Positions 34,530 through 42,637 of a stretch of 64,000 nt of DNA are shown here, in pieces. Source of the DNA: Streptomyces sp. NBC_00341 (GTDB lineage: Bacteria; Actinomycetota; Actinomycetes; Streptomycetales; Streptomycetaceae); NCBI RefSeq assembly GCF_041435055.1, contig NZ_CP108002.1, positions 1-64,000 on the forward strand. Direction: 5' to 3'. Each line of letters opens with the position of its first letter. Position 1 is the stretch's first letter. Under the pieces are notes generated by a model. The model worked only from the letters and a program-made list of their open reading frames with translations, was not told where the DNA came from and ran no database searches. The position numbers and the translations under genes are program-made.

Positions 34530-35447
34530 TCAGGCGAGTTCACGCAGGGTCCCCTCGGTGACGGCGCGGAGCTTGTCGGGGTTGGCCACGTTGTGGATGG
34601 CCGAGATACGACCTTCCGGGGCGAAGTCGAACGACATCGTCGCGAGCACACGGTCCGGGGCGTGGAAGACCACACCCGGTCCGCCGTTGATCGAGGTGAA
34701 CTCGGCCCGCATCTCATGGGGTTCGACGCCCTGGTAGCTGGCCGTGCCGAGTGCGGCGAACCAGCCTGCCACGCTCTTCAGGCCCACCACCGGTTTGAGT
34801 GCCTGACGGACCTTGCCGCCGCCATCGGTCCACAGGGTGACGTCCGGAGACAGCAACTCCATGAGCGCGTTGATGTCACCACCGGTCGCCGCCGCGAAGA
34901 ACCGCTCGGCCACGTCGCGTTGGACGGCACGGTCGGTGGTGAACCGAGGACGCCGGGCCCGTACGTGTTCGCGGGCCCGGTGCGCCGCCTGCCGGACGGC
35001 CGGCTCGGCGCGTTCCACCGCCTCCGCGATCTCCGCGTAGCTGAAGGCGAACACCTCCTTCAGCACGAAGGCCGCACGCTCCAGAGGGCTGAGTGTCTCC
35101 AGGACGACGAGCAGGGCTACGGAGACCGAGTCCGCCGCGGCGACGTCGTCGGCCGTGGCCGGAGCGGTGAGGATCGGTTCGGGGAGCCAGGGCCCGACAT
35201 ACGTCTCCCGCCGGCGACGGGTCGAACGGAGCAGCTCCATCGACAGGTTGGAGACGATCCGGGTCAGGTAGGCCTTGGGGTCGGCGACCTGGGAACGGTC
35301 GGCCGCCGACCACTTGAGCCAGGCGTCCTGGACCACGTCCTCCGCATCGACAGCGGTGCCGAGGATGCGGTACGCGACGGAGAAGAGCAGGGTGCGGTAC
35401 TGCTGGAAGGCCGGCTGGTCGCGGTCGGCATGTTGCGGCTGAGTCAT
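34530..35447 (-). CDS. sigJ: ECF41-type RNA polymerase sigma factor (SigJ-like)
   Basis: 305 aa from ATG 35447. Sigma2 (~residues 8-75) has LFSVAYRILGTAVDAEDVVQ and DAWLKW; sigma4 (~110-165) has LETLSPLERAAFVLKEVFAF and SYAEIAEAVERAEPAVRQ. A ~130-residue SnoaL-like domain follows, as in ECF41 factors, in which this C-terminal extension is known to tune activity in place of an anti-sigma factor. All three ECF41 signature strings are present: WLPEP in the linker, DGGGK in the extension and NPDKL near the C-terminus. ATG overlaps the stop of the oxidoreductase (ATGA), so both are made from one mRNA. A matching promoter lies before the oxidoreductase (36692-36719). Confidence 0.93.
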   Translation of the reverse strand: MTQPQHADRDQPAFQQYRTLLFSVAYRILGTAVDAEDVVQDAWLKWSAADRSQVADPKAYLTRIVSNLSMELLRSTRRRRETYVGPWLPEPILTAPATADDVAAADSVSVALLVVLETLSPLERAAFVLKEVFAFSYAEIAEAVERAEPAVRQAAHRAREHVRARRPRFTTDRAVQRDVAERFFAAATGGDINALMELLSPDVTLWTDGGGKVRQALKPVVGLKSVAGWFAALGTASYQGVEPHEMRAEFTSINGGPGVVFHAPDRVLATMSFDFAPEGRISAIHNVANPDKLRAVTEGTLRELA

Positions 35448-36637
35448 TCGGCACTCCGGATACGGGTGTAGCGGCCGCCGCGCGGCCAGAACGCGCCCGA
35501 GGCGGGAATCTTCTTCATGCGGGCGAAGGCCGGCCACGGCGAGGCGGTGACCGTCTCCTTATACCGCGCGGCCCGCTTTCCGGTCAGCACGATGCGGCGC
35601 GGGCTGTCGTCGGGGCGAGTGAACTGCACGACGCCGTCTTCGCGGCCCAGGCTGACCGGTGTGTGGTAGTAGCCGAAGCGGAAGGGCTTGGGCTCCTTAC
35701 CGGCCAGCGTGCGCAGGATCGTGAGGGCCGCGTGGACGCCGGTGGGCATGCCGCCCTGACAGGTCCCGTGCATCACGCCATAGCCCTGCCGGATGGCCGC
35801 CGCGTCGCCCACGGCGTGGACATCGGGGTGGGAGACGGAGCGCAGCGCCCTGTCGGTGATCAGCCGGCCGCGCTCGTCCACGCTCAGGCCCGCGGCGGCG
35901 GCCAGCGGTGAGACGCGGGTCCCGCTGGTCCACAGCACGGCGGCCGCCGGGATGCTGGAGCCGTCCGCCAGCTCGACGCTGTCCGGCCGCACCTCGGTGA
36001 CCTCGACGCCGATGAGTACCCGTACTCCGAGCCGGGCGAGCCCGGCATCCAGATGGGCCTTGGCCCTCGGATGCATGCCCGCGCCGGGTTCCCCCCGGCC
36101 CAGCAGCGTCACCTGGAGCTCCGGGTATCGCTCGGCGACCTCTGCGGCGGCCTCGACTCCGGTGAGGCCGCCGCCGGCGACGACTACCGTCCCGCCGCCG
36201 AGCCGGGCCAGCCGGTCGGCGAGGAGGGCGGCGTCCTGCGGGCTGTTCAGGGTGTGGGCGTGGGCATCGACTCCGGGGACGGCGACGGTATCCGCGACGC
36301 TGCCCAGACCGTAGACAAGGGTGTCGTAGCCCAGGACCCGGTCGTCGTCGATCCGAACGGTCTTCGCCCCGACGTCCAAGGCGGTGACCCAGCCGCGGAC
36401 GAAAACGGCGCCGGTCCCCTCAAGCAGCTCCCGGATGCTCATCTCGGCCGTCTCCTGACCCGTTGCGGTCATGTGCAAGCGGAGCCGTTCGGTGAACTCC
36501 TCGAAGGGGTTGACCAGCGTCACGCGCACGTCTCCACGCTTCCTCGTGCGGGCCGCGAGCTGGATCGCGGCGGCGAGTCCGGCGTAGCCGGCACCCAGGA
36601 CCAGGACCTCGTGCTTCTGTGCCTCTGTTGCGTTCAT
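35444..36637 (-). CDS. NAD(P)/FAD-dependent oxidoreductase (type II NADH dehydrogenase-like)
   Basis: 397 aa. FAD site EVLVLGAGYAGLAAAIQLA at the N-terminus and NAD(P) site TVVVAGGGLTGVEAAAEVAE at ~residue 155, with the flavin-closing HAVGDAAAIRQGYG further on. The order matches NDH-2/apoptosis-inducing-factor-like oxidoreductases, but there is no obvious C-terminal membrane helix. ECF41 sigma genes are known to neighbour carboxymuconolactone decarboxylase, oxidoreductase or epimerase genes; here the partner is this enzyme. It is the first gene of the unit and transcribed from the predicted ECF41 promoter. Electron acceptor unknown. Confidence 0.92.
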   Translation of the reverse strand: MNATEAQKHEVLVLGAGYAGLAAAIQLAARTRKRGDVRVTLVNPFEEFTERLRLHMTATGQETAEMSIRELLEGTGAVFVRGWVTALDVGAKTVRIDDDRVLGYDTLVYGLGSVADTVAVPGVDAHAHTLNSPQDAALLADRLARLGGGTVVVAGGGLTGVEAAAEVAERYPELQVTLLGRGEPGAGMHPRAKAHLDAGLARLGVRVLIGVEVTEVRPDSVELADGSSIPAAAVLWTSGTRVSPLAAAAGLSVDERGRLITDRALRSVSHPDVHAVGDAAAIRQGYGVMHGTCQGGMPTGVHAALTILRTLAGKEPKPFRFGYYHTPVSLGREDGVVQFTRPDDSPRRIVLTGKRAARYKETVTASPWPAFARMKKIPASGAFWPRGGRYTRIRSAE

Positions 36638-36691
36638 CGCGTTGCCGCCTTCTTCGTCTCGTGGCCGTCGGGGCCTTGCGAACGACCACCA

Positions 36692-36719
36692 GACGCAAGC
36701 TGCTCGTCCGTTCGTGACA
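36692..36719 (-). promoter_or_regulatory. predicted ECF41-dependent promoter
   Basis: On the minus strand TGTCACG (36719-36713) is followed by 17 bases and CGTC (36695-36692). The ECF41 consensus as I recall it is TGTCACA, a spacer of ~16-17 bases, then CGTC. Only the last base of the -35 differs. It points at the oxidoreductase start 36637, with a leader of about 45-50 bases, so the sigma factor would control its own operon. Confidence 0.7.
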
Positions 36720-36833
36720 TGCGGCAGCTGTGACCCGCACCACGCGATCAGTCAGTTGCTCCGTGAGGCAGCCGAGGCTCACGGCCTGCCGTAACCTTTT
36801 ACGTGTTGACAAGGGCGGCAGGAGATCCGCGAG

Positions 36834-37034
36834 TTGCTGTGCGGCTGTGGCGGTGACATCGCAGAGAGCTTCAACTTCTGCCCCCATTACCGGATCGAGC
36901 TCCGTCGGTCCGCCGAGGCACGCCGCAGCCCCTCTGCATCGGCCGGATCGCTGTGCCGCTGGGCTGCACCCTCGAACCAGGCAGGACGCTACCCACGGGA
37001 GATCGAGCACCCATGCGCACCCTCTACGTCGTGA
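36834..37034 (+). CDS. small zinc-ribbon-like protein (possibly degenerate)
   Basis: 66 aa from TTG 36834, with GGCAGGAGAT eight bases upstream. The first part, [21 protein letters not shown], has the look of a zinc ribbon CxCGxxIxxxFxFCPHCxxEL, but the fourth ligand is Tyr (TAC) where Cys (TGC) is expected. The remainder is Ser/Pro/Arg-rich and unconvincing. It overlaps the start of the histidine phosphatase gene by 22 bases in another frame. Either a short real protein with three Cys or a decaying gene whose leader now serves the next one. Confidence 0.4.
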   Translation: MLCGCGGDIAESFNFCPHYRIELRRSAEARRSPSASAGSLCRWAAPSNQAGRYPREIEHPCAPSTS

Positions 37035-37654
37035 CCCATCCCGAGGCGACCCACCACGTCGAGGGAGTCGTCGGCGGATGGCATGACTCGCAGCTGACGC
37101 CCGACGGTGTCCGTGCGGCGGCCTCCATCGCTCAAGCGCTGCGGGCCCGGATTCCGGACGGCGCCGAGGTGGAGCTGTTCTCCTCGGATCTGCAGCGCAC
37201 CCTGCGGACGGCCAATGAGGTCGCCGAAGTATTCGGCGTGAAGCCGGTCCTGGATCGCAGGCTGCGGGAGAAGTCCTACGGCGAGGCGGAGGGAATGCCG
37301 CAGGAGTGGCTCGACCGTCGCTTCATCCCACCGCCGGCTGTCGGGGAACGAATGCACCACGATGAGGGCGTGCAGGGTGCGGAGACCAAGGCTGCATGGG
37401 CGCAGCGCATCTACGCGGCCATGGACGAGATCCTGCTCAGCCCTTGCGAACAGCAGATCATCGTGACCCACGGCGGCTCCCTGACGTGCGTCGTTGCGTC
37501 CTGGATCAAGATGCCGATCGAGTCAGTCGGCTATGCCAGCTTCCGGGCGCCCTCCGGCAGCATCACCACGCTGCGCGAAGACGACTTCTTCCACAACCGC
37601 CAAGTCGTCGGCCTCGGCGACACCCGTCATCTCCACGCCGCCAACCGTGGCTGA
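37013..37654 (+). CDS. histidine phosphatase family protein with variant first motif
   Basis: 213 aa from ATG 37013. The branch-1 fold is clear: [54 protein letters not shown] (acid residue) and [11 protein letters not shown] (second catalytic His). The first motif, normally RHG, reads VVTHPEAT: the catalytic His is kept but Arg is replaced by Thr and Gly by Pro. This may mark a subfamily with altered phosphate binding or a non-classical substrate. Cytoplasmic; substrate unknown. The upstream small gene overlaps it. Confidence 0.88.
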   Translation: MRTLYVVTHPEATHHVEGVVGGWHDSQLTPDGVRAAASIAQALRARIPDGAEVELFSSDLQRTLRTANEVAEVFGVKPVLDRRLREKSYGEAEGMPQEWLDRRFIPPPAVGERMHHDEGVQGAETKAAWAQRIYAAMDEILLSPCEQQIIVTHGGSLTCVVASWIKMPIESVGYASFRAPSGSITTLREDDFFHNRQVVGLGDTRHLHAANRG

Positions 37655-37790
37655 CCTCGACCTGCCCCGCGTCCACGGCACGACGGCCCCCAGGCTCAGT
37701 CGAGCGACGCCGAAGTCGTGTGGTGCCGCGGTCCTCCGGCAGGTGTCGCACGGCCTCTGATCCGGGGGAGAGTCAGGGCAGCAGAAGGCC

Positions 37791-38171
37791 TCAGACCGCG
37801 ACGGAGAGCAGGTCCACCACGAAGACGAGTGTCGAGCCCGCCGGGATCAACGACGAGGGTGACTGGTTGCCGTAGCCGAGGCGCGGGGGAACGACGATCT
37901 CGCGCCGGCCGCCGACCTTCATCCCTCTGATCCCGCGGTCCCAGCCCTTGATGACCTTGCCACCGCCCACGGCGAACTTGAACGCCTTGCCCCGGTCCCA
38001 GGAGGCGTCGAATTCCTTTCCGGACTCGAAGGTGACGCCGACGTAGTGAACCTGGACAACCCTGCCCGGCTTCGCCTCAAGCCCGTCCCCGACGACGAGG
38101 TCGCGGACTGTCAGCTCGTGGGGAGCGTCACCCTCCGGACGGTCGATCCCGGGCTTCGTCAGTTCACTCAT
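37791..38171 (-). CDS. FKBP-type peptidyl-prolyl cis-trans isomerase
   Basis: 126 aa covering one FKBP domain: VQVHYVGVTFESGKEFDASW, FAVGGGKVIKGWDRGIRGMK, GGRREIVVPPRLGYGNQSP, SLIPAGSTLVFVVDLLSV. Binding-pocket residues typical for FK506 (Tyr, Asp, Phe, Val-Ile, Trp, Tyr, Phe) are in place. No signal peptide, so a cytoplasmic foldase. The final VDLLSV is standard. Monocistronic; start ATG 38171. Confidence 0.95.
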   Translation of the reverse strand: MSELTKPGIDRPEGDAPHELTVRDLVVGDGLEAKPGRVVQVHYVGVTFESGKEFDASWDRGKAFKFAVGGGKVIKGWDRGIRGMKVGGRREIVVPPRLGYGNQSPSSLIPAGSTLVFVVDLLSVAV

Positions 38172-38481
38172 CGCAGCCTCATTCGCTCGCCGCCGGAAGC
38201 CCTCATGCCGGACCGGCCGGGCGCACGGTCACTCTATGCGGCACTCGATGATGGCGAGGCACTGCTGCCCACGCCCGCGGTGGACGTCGCCCAGGACCCA
38301 GAAGTTCACGTCGGCCTTGGCTCGGAGCCGGGTGCAGGTCCTGGCCCGGATCCCGTCCCGCTGCCGGCGGACCAGCTCGTAGCCCCGGTCGCCTGGCCTG
38401 TGTGCCCCCGTCGTGTGAGGCACTGCCGCGTACCGGCGCGGTCAGCCGCTCTGCGGGCCCATCCTCGGTGATGCTGGGCGA
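38172..38481. other. intergenic with one small candidate frame
   Basis: Divergent gap between FKBP (-) and the SpoIIE phosphatase (+). It contains a minus-strand 64-aa frame, 38423-38229, with protein-like sequence (YELVRRQRDGIRARTCTRLR, VNFWVLGDVHRGRGQQCLAI), ATG start but no RBS. It may be a remnant or a small gene. Promoters of both flanking genes must also be here. Confidence 0.4.
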
Positions 38482-41217
38482 ATGGTCGAGAAAGGGTCTC
38501 CGTGGCGGTTCCGGGCCGGGCGTCGTGGCCGGTTTTCCCACCTGATGCCCCGGAGCGTCGCAGGCCAGGTGTTCCTGCTGCAGGTGGTCGTCGCAGTCCT
38601 GCTCATCGCTGCCACTTTCCTGGTCCTCCTCGTCCAGTCTCAGCACACCGCTACAGACGAGGCGCGGGACAGATCGCTCGCCGTGGCCGTGGCGTTCCGG
38701 GACGCACCGGGCACCGCCGCGGCGATGCAGTCGGCCGACCCGACACGAGTGCTGCAGCCCAGTTCGGAGAAGATGCGCAGGAGCGCCCACGTCGGCTACG
38801 TGGTGGCGTTCGACCCGAACGGCATCCGCTGGTCCCACCCCGACCCGAGCCGCATCGGCGGCCACGTCACCGGCAGCTTCGGACCCGCGCTCACGGGCAA
38901 GCCCTTCCAGGAGACGTTCGACAGCGCCCTGGGACGAGCAGTCGATACGACAGTCGCCGTGTTCGACGCCAAGGGCCGGGTCGTCGGACTGATCTCGGTG
39001 GGGATCTACGTCAAGAGCGTGAACGAGATGGTCACGCACCAGCTCCCCGCGATCCTGGCGGTCGCGGGCGGGGCACTCCTGCTGGCCGCGGCCGGGTCGG
39101 CGGCCGTGAGCAAACGCCTGCGCCATCAGACCCACGGCCTGGGGTCCGCCGAGATGACACGGATGTACGAGCACCATGACGCGGTCCTGCACTCGGTTCG
39201 GGAAGGCGTACTCATCATCGACGACCGCGGCGTGCTCACGCTGGCCAACGACGAGGCGCGACGACTGCTCGGCCTGCCGCGCAACGCTGAGCAACGCGAG
39301 GTGAGCGACCTCGGTCTGACCCCGGACACGACGCAGCTCCTGGTCTCGGGCCGGACAGCCAGCGACGAGGTCCACGCCAACGGGGACCGGCTCCTCGCCG
39401 TCAACCTCCGGACCGTCGAGGGGCCGGGAGGCCCTCGGGGCAGCGTGGTCACCCTGCGCGACACCACCGAGCTGAGTGAACTGGCGGGCCGGGCAGAAGT
39501 GGCGCGGTCACGGCTGCAACTGCTCTACGACGCGGGGACGCACATCGGCACCACGCTCGATGTGGTGCGCACCGCCGAGGAACTGGCGGCCGTCGCGGTG
39601 CCCCGGTTCGCCGACTTCGTCACCGTGGAACTGCTGGACCCCGTACTGCGCGGTGAGGAACCCACCGGAGCGGACGCCGACATGCGCCGCACAGCGATCG
39701 CCGGTATCCGCGAGGATCACCCCCTCTCCCCGGTGGGGGAGGTGCTGCACTTTCCTCCCGGCAGTCCCGCGGCGCTCGGTGTGGACGGCGGCCGGGCCGT
39801 CCTCGCGGCCGATCTCTCGGCCTCAGAGGGCTGGTTCGCCCTGGACCGGCCACGGGCGCGTGCGGTCCTGGACTACGGCATCCACTCGCTGGTCTCCGCC
39901 CCGCTGCAGGCACGTGGTGTGGTGCTGGGGAGCGTGGACTTCTGGCGCAAGGACAAGGGTCCCTTCGAGCCCGAGGACCTGTCCGTCGCGGAGGAACTGG
40001 CGGCCCGAGCGGGCGTGGCCATCGACAACGCGCGCCGCTTCACCCGCGAGCACGCCATGGCGGTCACACTCCAGCGCAGCCTGCTGCCCAGCGCCCTGCC
40101 CACGCATTCCGCCCTTGAGGTGGCCCATCGCTACCTCCCGGCCCAGCCGGGCGTGGGCGGGGACTGGTACGACATCATCCCGCTGCCCGGAGTCCGGGTC
40201 GCGCTGGTGGTCGGTGATGTCGTCGGCCATGGCCTCCATGCCGCCGCCACCATGGGGCGGTTGCGTACCGCGGTGCACAACTTCTCCGCCCTGGACCTGT
40301 CCCCGGACGAACTCCTCGCCCACCTCGACGCTCTCGTCAGCCGCCTCGACGCGGAGGGGGACAGTGACGTCGACGTCTCCGGCGCCACCTGCCTCTATGC
40401 CATTTACGACCCGGTCACCGGGCACTGCACCCTCGCCAGGGCCGGTCACCCGGGCCCGGCCCTGGTGCTCCCGGACGGCACCGTCACCTATCCGGAGATC
40501 CCCGGTTCGCCGCCGCTCGGGATCAACGAGGGCCTGCCGGTGGAGACCACCGAGCTGACGCTGCCCGAAGGAAGCAGGCTGGTCCTGTTCACCGACGGGC
40601 TGGTCGAGCGGCGCAGCCGCGACATCGACGTGGGGCTGGACGTCCTGCGCGCCACGCTGGCCGGCCCCGGCGACCCGGACCCCGAGGCAACATGCCAAGC
40701 GGTCCTCGACGCCCTGCTGACCGACCGGCCCACGGACGATGTGGCCCTGCTCGTCGCCCGCACCCGTCTGATGGATCCCGGCCGCGTGGCCGACTGGGAC
40801 GTACCCGACGACCCGACGACTGTCTCCAGCATCCGTGCGGAAGCGGCACGTGTGGTGAACGGGTGGGGGCTGGCGGACGCCACCTACACGGCGGAGCTCA
40901 TCGTCAGCGAGCTGGTCACCAACGCGATCCGATACGGCTCCCCGCCGATCCGGCTCCGGCTGCTGCACGACGACGACACCCTGATCTGCGAAGTCGCCGA
41001 CGGCAGCAGTACGGCCCCGCACGTCCGCCAGGCTGCCAGCACCGATGAGGGCGGGCGCGGCCTGTTCATCATCGCCCGGCTCGCGCACCGCTGGGGCACG
41101 CGCTACACCGCACGCGGCAAAGTCATCTGGGCCGAGCAGTCCCTCGGCACCGAGGTACCCCACAGCAGCCTCAACGGCGAAGCGCTGCTCGACCAGTGGT
41201 CGGACGAGGACTGGTGA
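38482..41217 (+). CDS. membrane sensor SpoIIE-type protein phosphatase with PAS, GAF and ATPase domains
   Basis: 911 aa. Two membrane spans (~28-50, FLLQVVVAVLLIAATFLVLL; ~190-212, ILAVAGGALLLAAAGSAA) bracket an extracellular ~135-residue CitA/DcuS-like sensor (YVVAFDPNGIRWSHPDPSRI). Then a PAS domain (~228-345, GVLIIDDRGVLTLANDEARR), a GAF domain (~350-525), a PP2C/SpoIIE phosphatase (~545-770; metal Asp residues in GGDWYDI, GDVVGHG and FTDGL) and a C-terminal HATPase_c (~785-900, N-box ELVTNAIRYG), as in anti-sigma kinases. It could thus dephosphorylate an anti-sigma antagonist and phosphorylate it again in one chain, in response to an outside ligand. No sigma or antagonist gene is adjacent. 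Confidence 0.93.
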   Translation: MVEKGSPWRFRAGRRGRFSHLMPRSVAGQVFLLQVVVAVLLIAATFLVLLVQSQHTATDEARDRSLAVAVAFRDAPGTAAAMQSADPTRVLQPSSEKMRRSAHVGYVVAFDPNGIRWSHPDPSRIGGHVTGSFGPALTGKPFQETFDSALGRAVDTTVAVFDAKGRVVGLISVGIYVKSVNEMVTHQLPAILAVAGGALLLAAAGSAAVSKRLRHQTHGLGSAEMTRMYEHHDAVLHSVREGVLIIDDRGVLTLANDEARRLLGLPRNAEQREVSDLGLTPDTTQLLVSGRTASDEVHANGDRLLAVNLRTVEGPGGPRGSVVTLRDTTELSELAGRAEVARSRLQLLYDAGTHIGTTLDVVRTAEELAAVAVPRFADFVTVELLDPVLRGEEPTGADADMRRTAIAGIREDHPLSPVGEVLHFPPGSPAALGVDGGRAVLAADLSASEGWFALDRPRARAVLDYGIHSLVSAPLQARGVVLGSVDFWRKDKGPFEPEDLSVAEELAARAGVAIDNARRFTREHAMAVTLQRSLLPSALPTHSALEVAHRYLPAQPGVGGDWYDIIPLPGVRVALVVGDVVGHGLHAAATMGRLRTAVHNFSALDLSPDELLAHLDALVSRLDAEGDSDVDVSGATCLYAIYDPVTGHCTLARAGHPGPALVLPDGTVTYPEIPGSPPLGINEGLPVETTELTLPEGSRLVLFTDGLVERRSRDIDVGLDVLRATLAGPGDPDPEATCQAVLDALLTDRPTDDVALLVARTRLMDPGRVADWDVPDDPTTVSSIRAEAARVVNGWGLADATYTAELIVSELVTNAIRYGSPPIRLRLLHDDDTLICEVADGSSTAPHVRQAASTDEGGRGLFIIARLAHRWGTRYTARGKVIWAEQSLGTEVPHSSLNGEALLDQWSDEDW

Positions 41218-41277
41218 CGCCGGGGGCCGGTGACGTCGGGGCCAGTGACGTCGCTGTGGTGACTGGACGTCAGGGCC
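41213..41277. repeat. short tandem degenerate repeat after the phosphatase gene
   Basis: GGTGACGCCGGGGGCC, GGTGACGTCGGGGCC and AGTGACGTCGCTGTGG follow one another (41213-41259), then TGACTGGACGTCAGGGCC. About 15-16 bases per unit, built on TGACGTC. The first unit contains the TGA stop of the phosphatase. The unit could be a slippage product or a protein-binding array in a convergent gap. Confidence 0.5.
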
Positions 41278-42271
41278 GACGCTTGGTCCGCGCTGCGGGA
41301 GGACGGGACCGGGTCGCGACAACGCCGCCCAGCAGGACCACGGCCGCGCCGCCGCCGGCCCAGGCCACAAGCGTCCACCACGGCCCGCCGGCACCCGCAC
41401 CACGGAAATAGGCGATCGAATCCACGGCGTCCAGGCCCGCCCCGGGCGGCAGGAACGGGCCCACAGTGCGCCAGAACGCGGGCAGCAACTCGGTGGGATA
41501 CACCCCGCCCGCGCTCGGCCCGCCGAGGACGACCACGAGCAGGAGCGCCAGACCGATTCCCAGCGCTCCGGCCGATTCGTACAGGGCGAGTGTGAGGGCT
41601 CCGACCGTCAGAACCAGCAGGGAACCGAGGGCCCACAGTGCCCAGAGGTTTCCTGGCACCGCGTCCAGAAGAGTCCTGGCGACCAGCACGCCTAGGAGCC
41701 CGGCAAGCACCGAATACACCAGCAGCACACCCATGGCGGCCGATGCGCGCAATCCCGCCGGACGACGGCGCCCGGCACCGTACGCCTGCACCGAGGCGCA
41801 CAGGACGCCGCCCGCACACCAGCCCACAACGAGCGAGAAGGAGGAGAGGAGACGCTTGTCACCCGGCGCGACCGGCACCACGTCCCGGACTCGGACCGTG
41901 CGGCCCTGGTGCCCTTCTGCCGCGACGACGTGCGTGGCAAGTTCCTTGGCCAGCAACGGGCCCGCCCCACCGGCAACCAGCAACAGGTCGGCGGTGCCGG
42001 ATCGGGAGAGGACGAGCGCACCGTCCACCTCACGACTGTGGATGCGGTCCAGGGCAGCAGCCTCGTCGGCCACCCGGACCGGGTCCACCGGCTCACCGGG
42101 AAGCAACGCGAGCTGGTAGAAGGTGTCGTCGGCGATCCGTGTCGTGGGGTCCGTGACGGCCAGGGCAATGCGGTGCGGGACGGGATCGCGGAACGCGCCG
42201 ACGCACGAGAGCACAAACGCTGTCTGCAGCACCAACACCCCAAGGACCAGGAGTACCGATCGCCCGCTCAT
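41270..42271 (-). CDS. membrane protein, ABC-2 type permease-like
   Basis: 333 aa from ATG 42271, with GGAGAAA seven bases upstream (longer in-frame starts to 42553 would prepend unconvincing basic sequence). One N-terminal span (SVLLVLGVLVLQTAFVLSCV), an extracytoplasmic segment of ~130 residues (IADDTFYQLALLPGEPVDPV to VVPVAPGDKRLLSSF) and then about five membrane helices (LVVGWCAGGVLCASVQ, GVLLVYSVLAGLLGVLVAR, LLVLTVGALTLALYES, LGIGLALLLVVVLGGPS, LVAWAGGGAAVVLLGG). That layout recalls YhgE/Pip-like or ABC-2 permeases with an inserted ectodomain. No ATPase gene is beside it. Substrate unknown. Confidence 0.75.
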   Translation of the reverse strand: MSGRSVLLVLGVLVLQTAFVLSCVGAFRDPVPHRIALAVTDPTTRIADDTFYQLALLPGEPVDPVRVADEAAALDRIHSREVDGALVLSRSGTADLLLVAGGAGPLLAKELATHVVAAEGHQGRTVRVRDVVPVAPGDKRLLSSFSLVVGWCAGGVLCASVQAYGAGRRRPAGLRASAAMGVLLVYSVLAGLLGVLVARTLLDAVPGNLWALWALGSLLVLTVGALTLALYESAGALGIGLALLLVVVLGGPSAGGVYPTELLPAFWRTVGPFLPPGAGLDAVDSIAYFRGAGAGGPWWTLVAWAGGGAAVVLLGGVVATRSRPPAARTKRRP

Positions 42272-42637
42272 GCTTTCTCCGACACCGCGCAAGCGCGCGG
42301 ACGACTGACCGCCGGGAACGCCGACCGGGCTCTGTGCTGGCATACGTCCAACCTCGACGCACGTCGGAGCTGCCGCAGCCCGGACGGGTCCGAACGGTGG
42401 TCGCCCATCGGAACGCGGTGCGTACCGGACGGCCCCGGTGCCCGCCGCCGAGGCGTTCGGGATGCCCCTCGCCCGGCCCGACTGGCGGTTGACCAGTGGG
42501 AAGACGGAGCGCTCCATCGTCCGCACCGACGTTCGAGGAACGCGGGGCGTCACCAGGGAGCCCGGAGCACCTGGGTTCGCCCGGCCCGCTCGCTAAACTG
42601 CTGGTGGCCGCACGTGTGGTGAAGCGAGGAGATCTGG
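42272..42637. other. divergent intergenic, no gene seen
   Basis: Between the membrane protein (-) and the GntR gene (+). It should hold both promoters. No AATCnnATnnGATT site like those at 49.7-49.9 kb was found here, and no domain-bearing frame. Confidence 0.5.
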
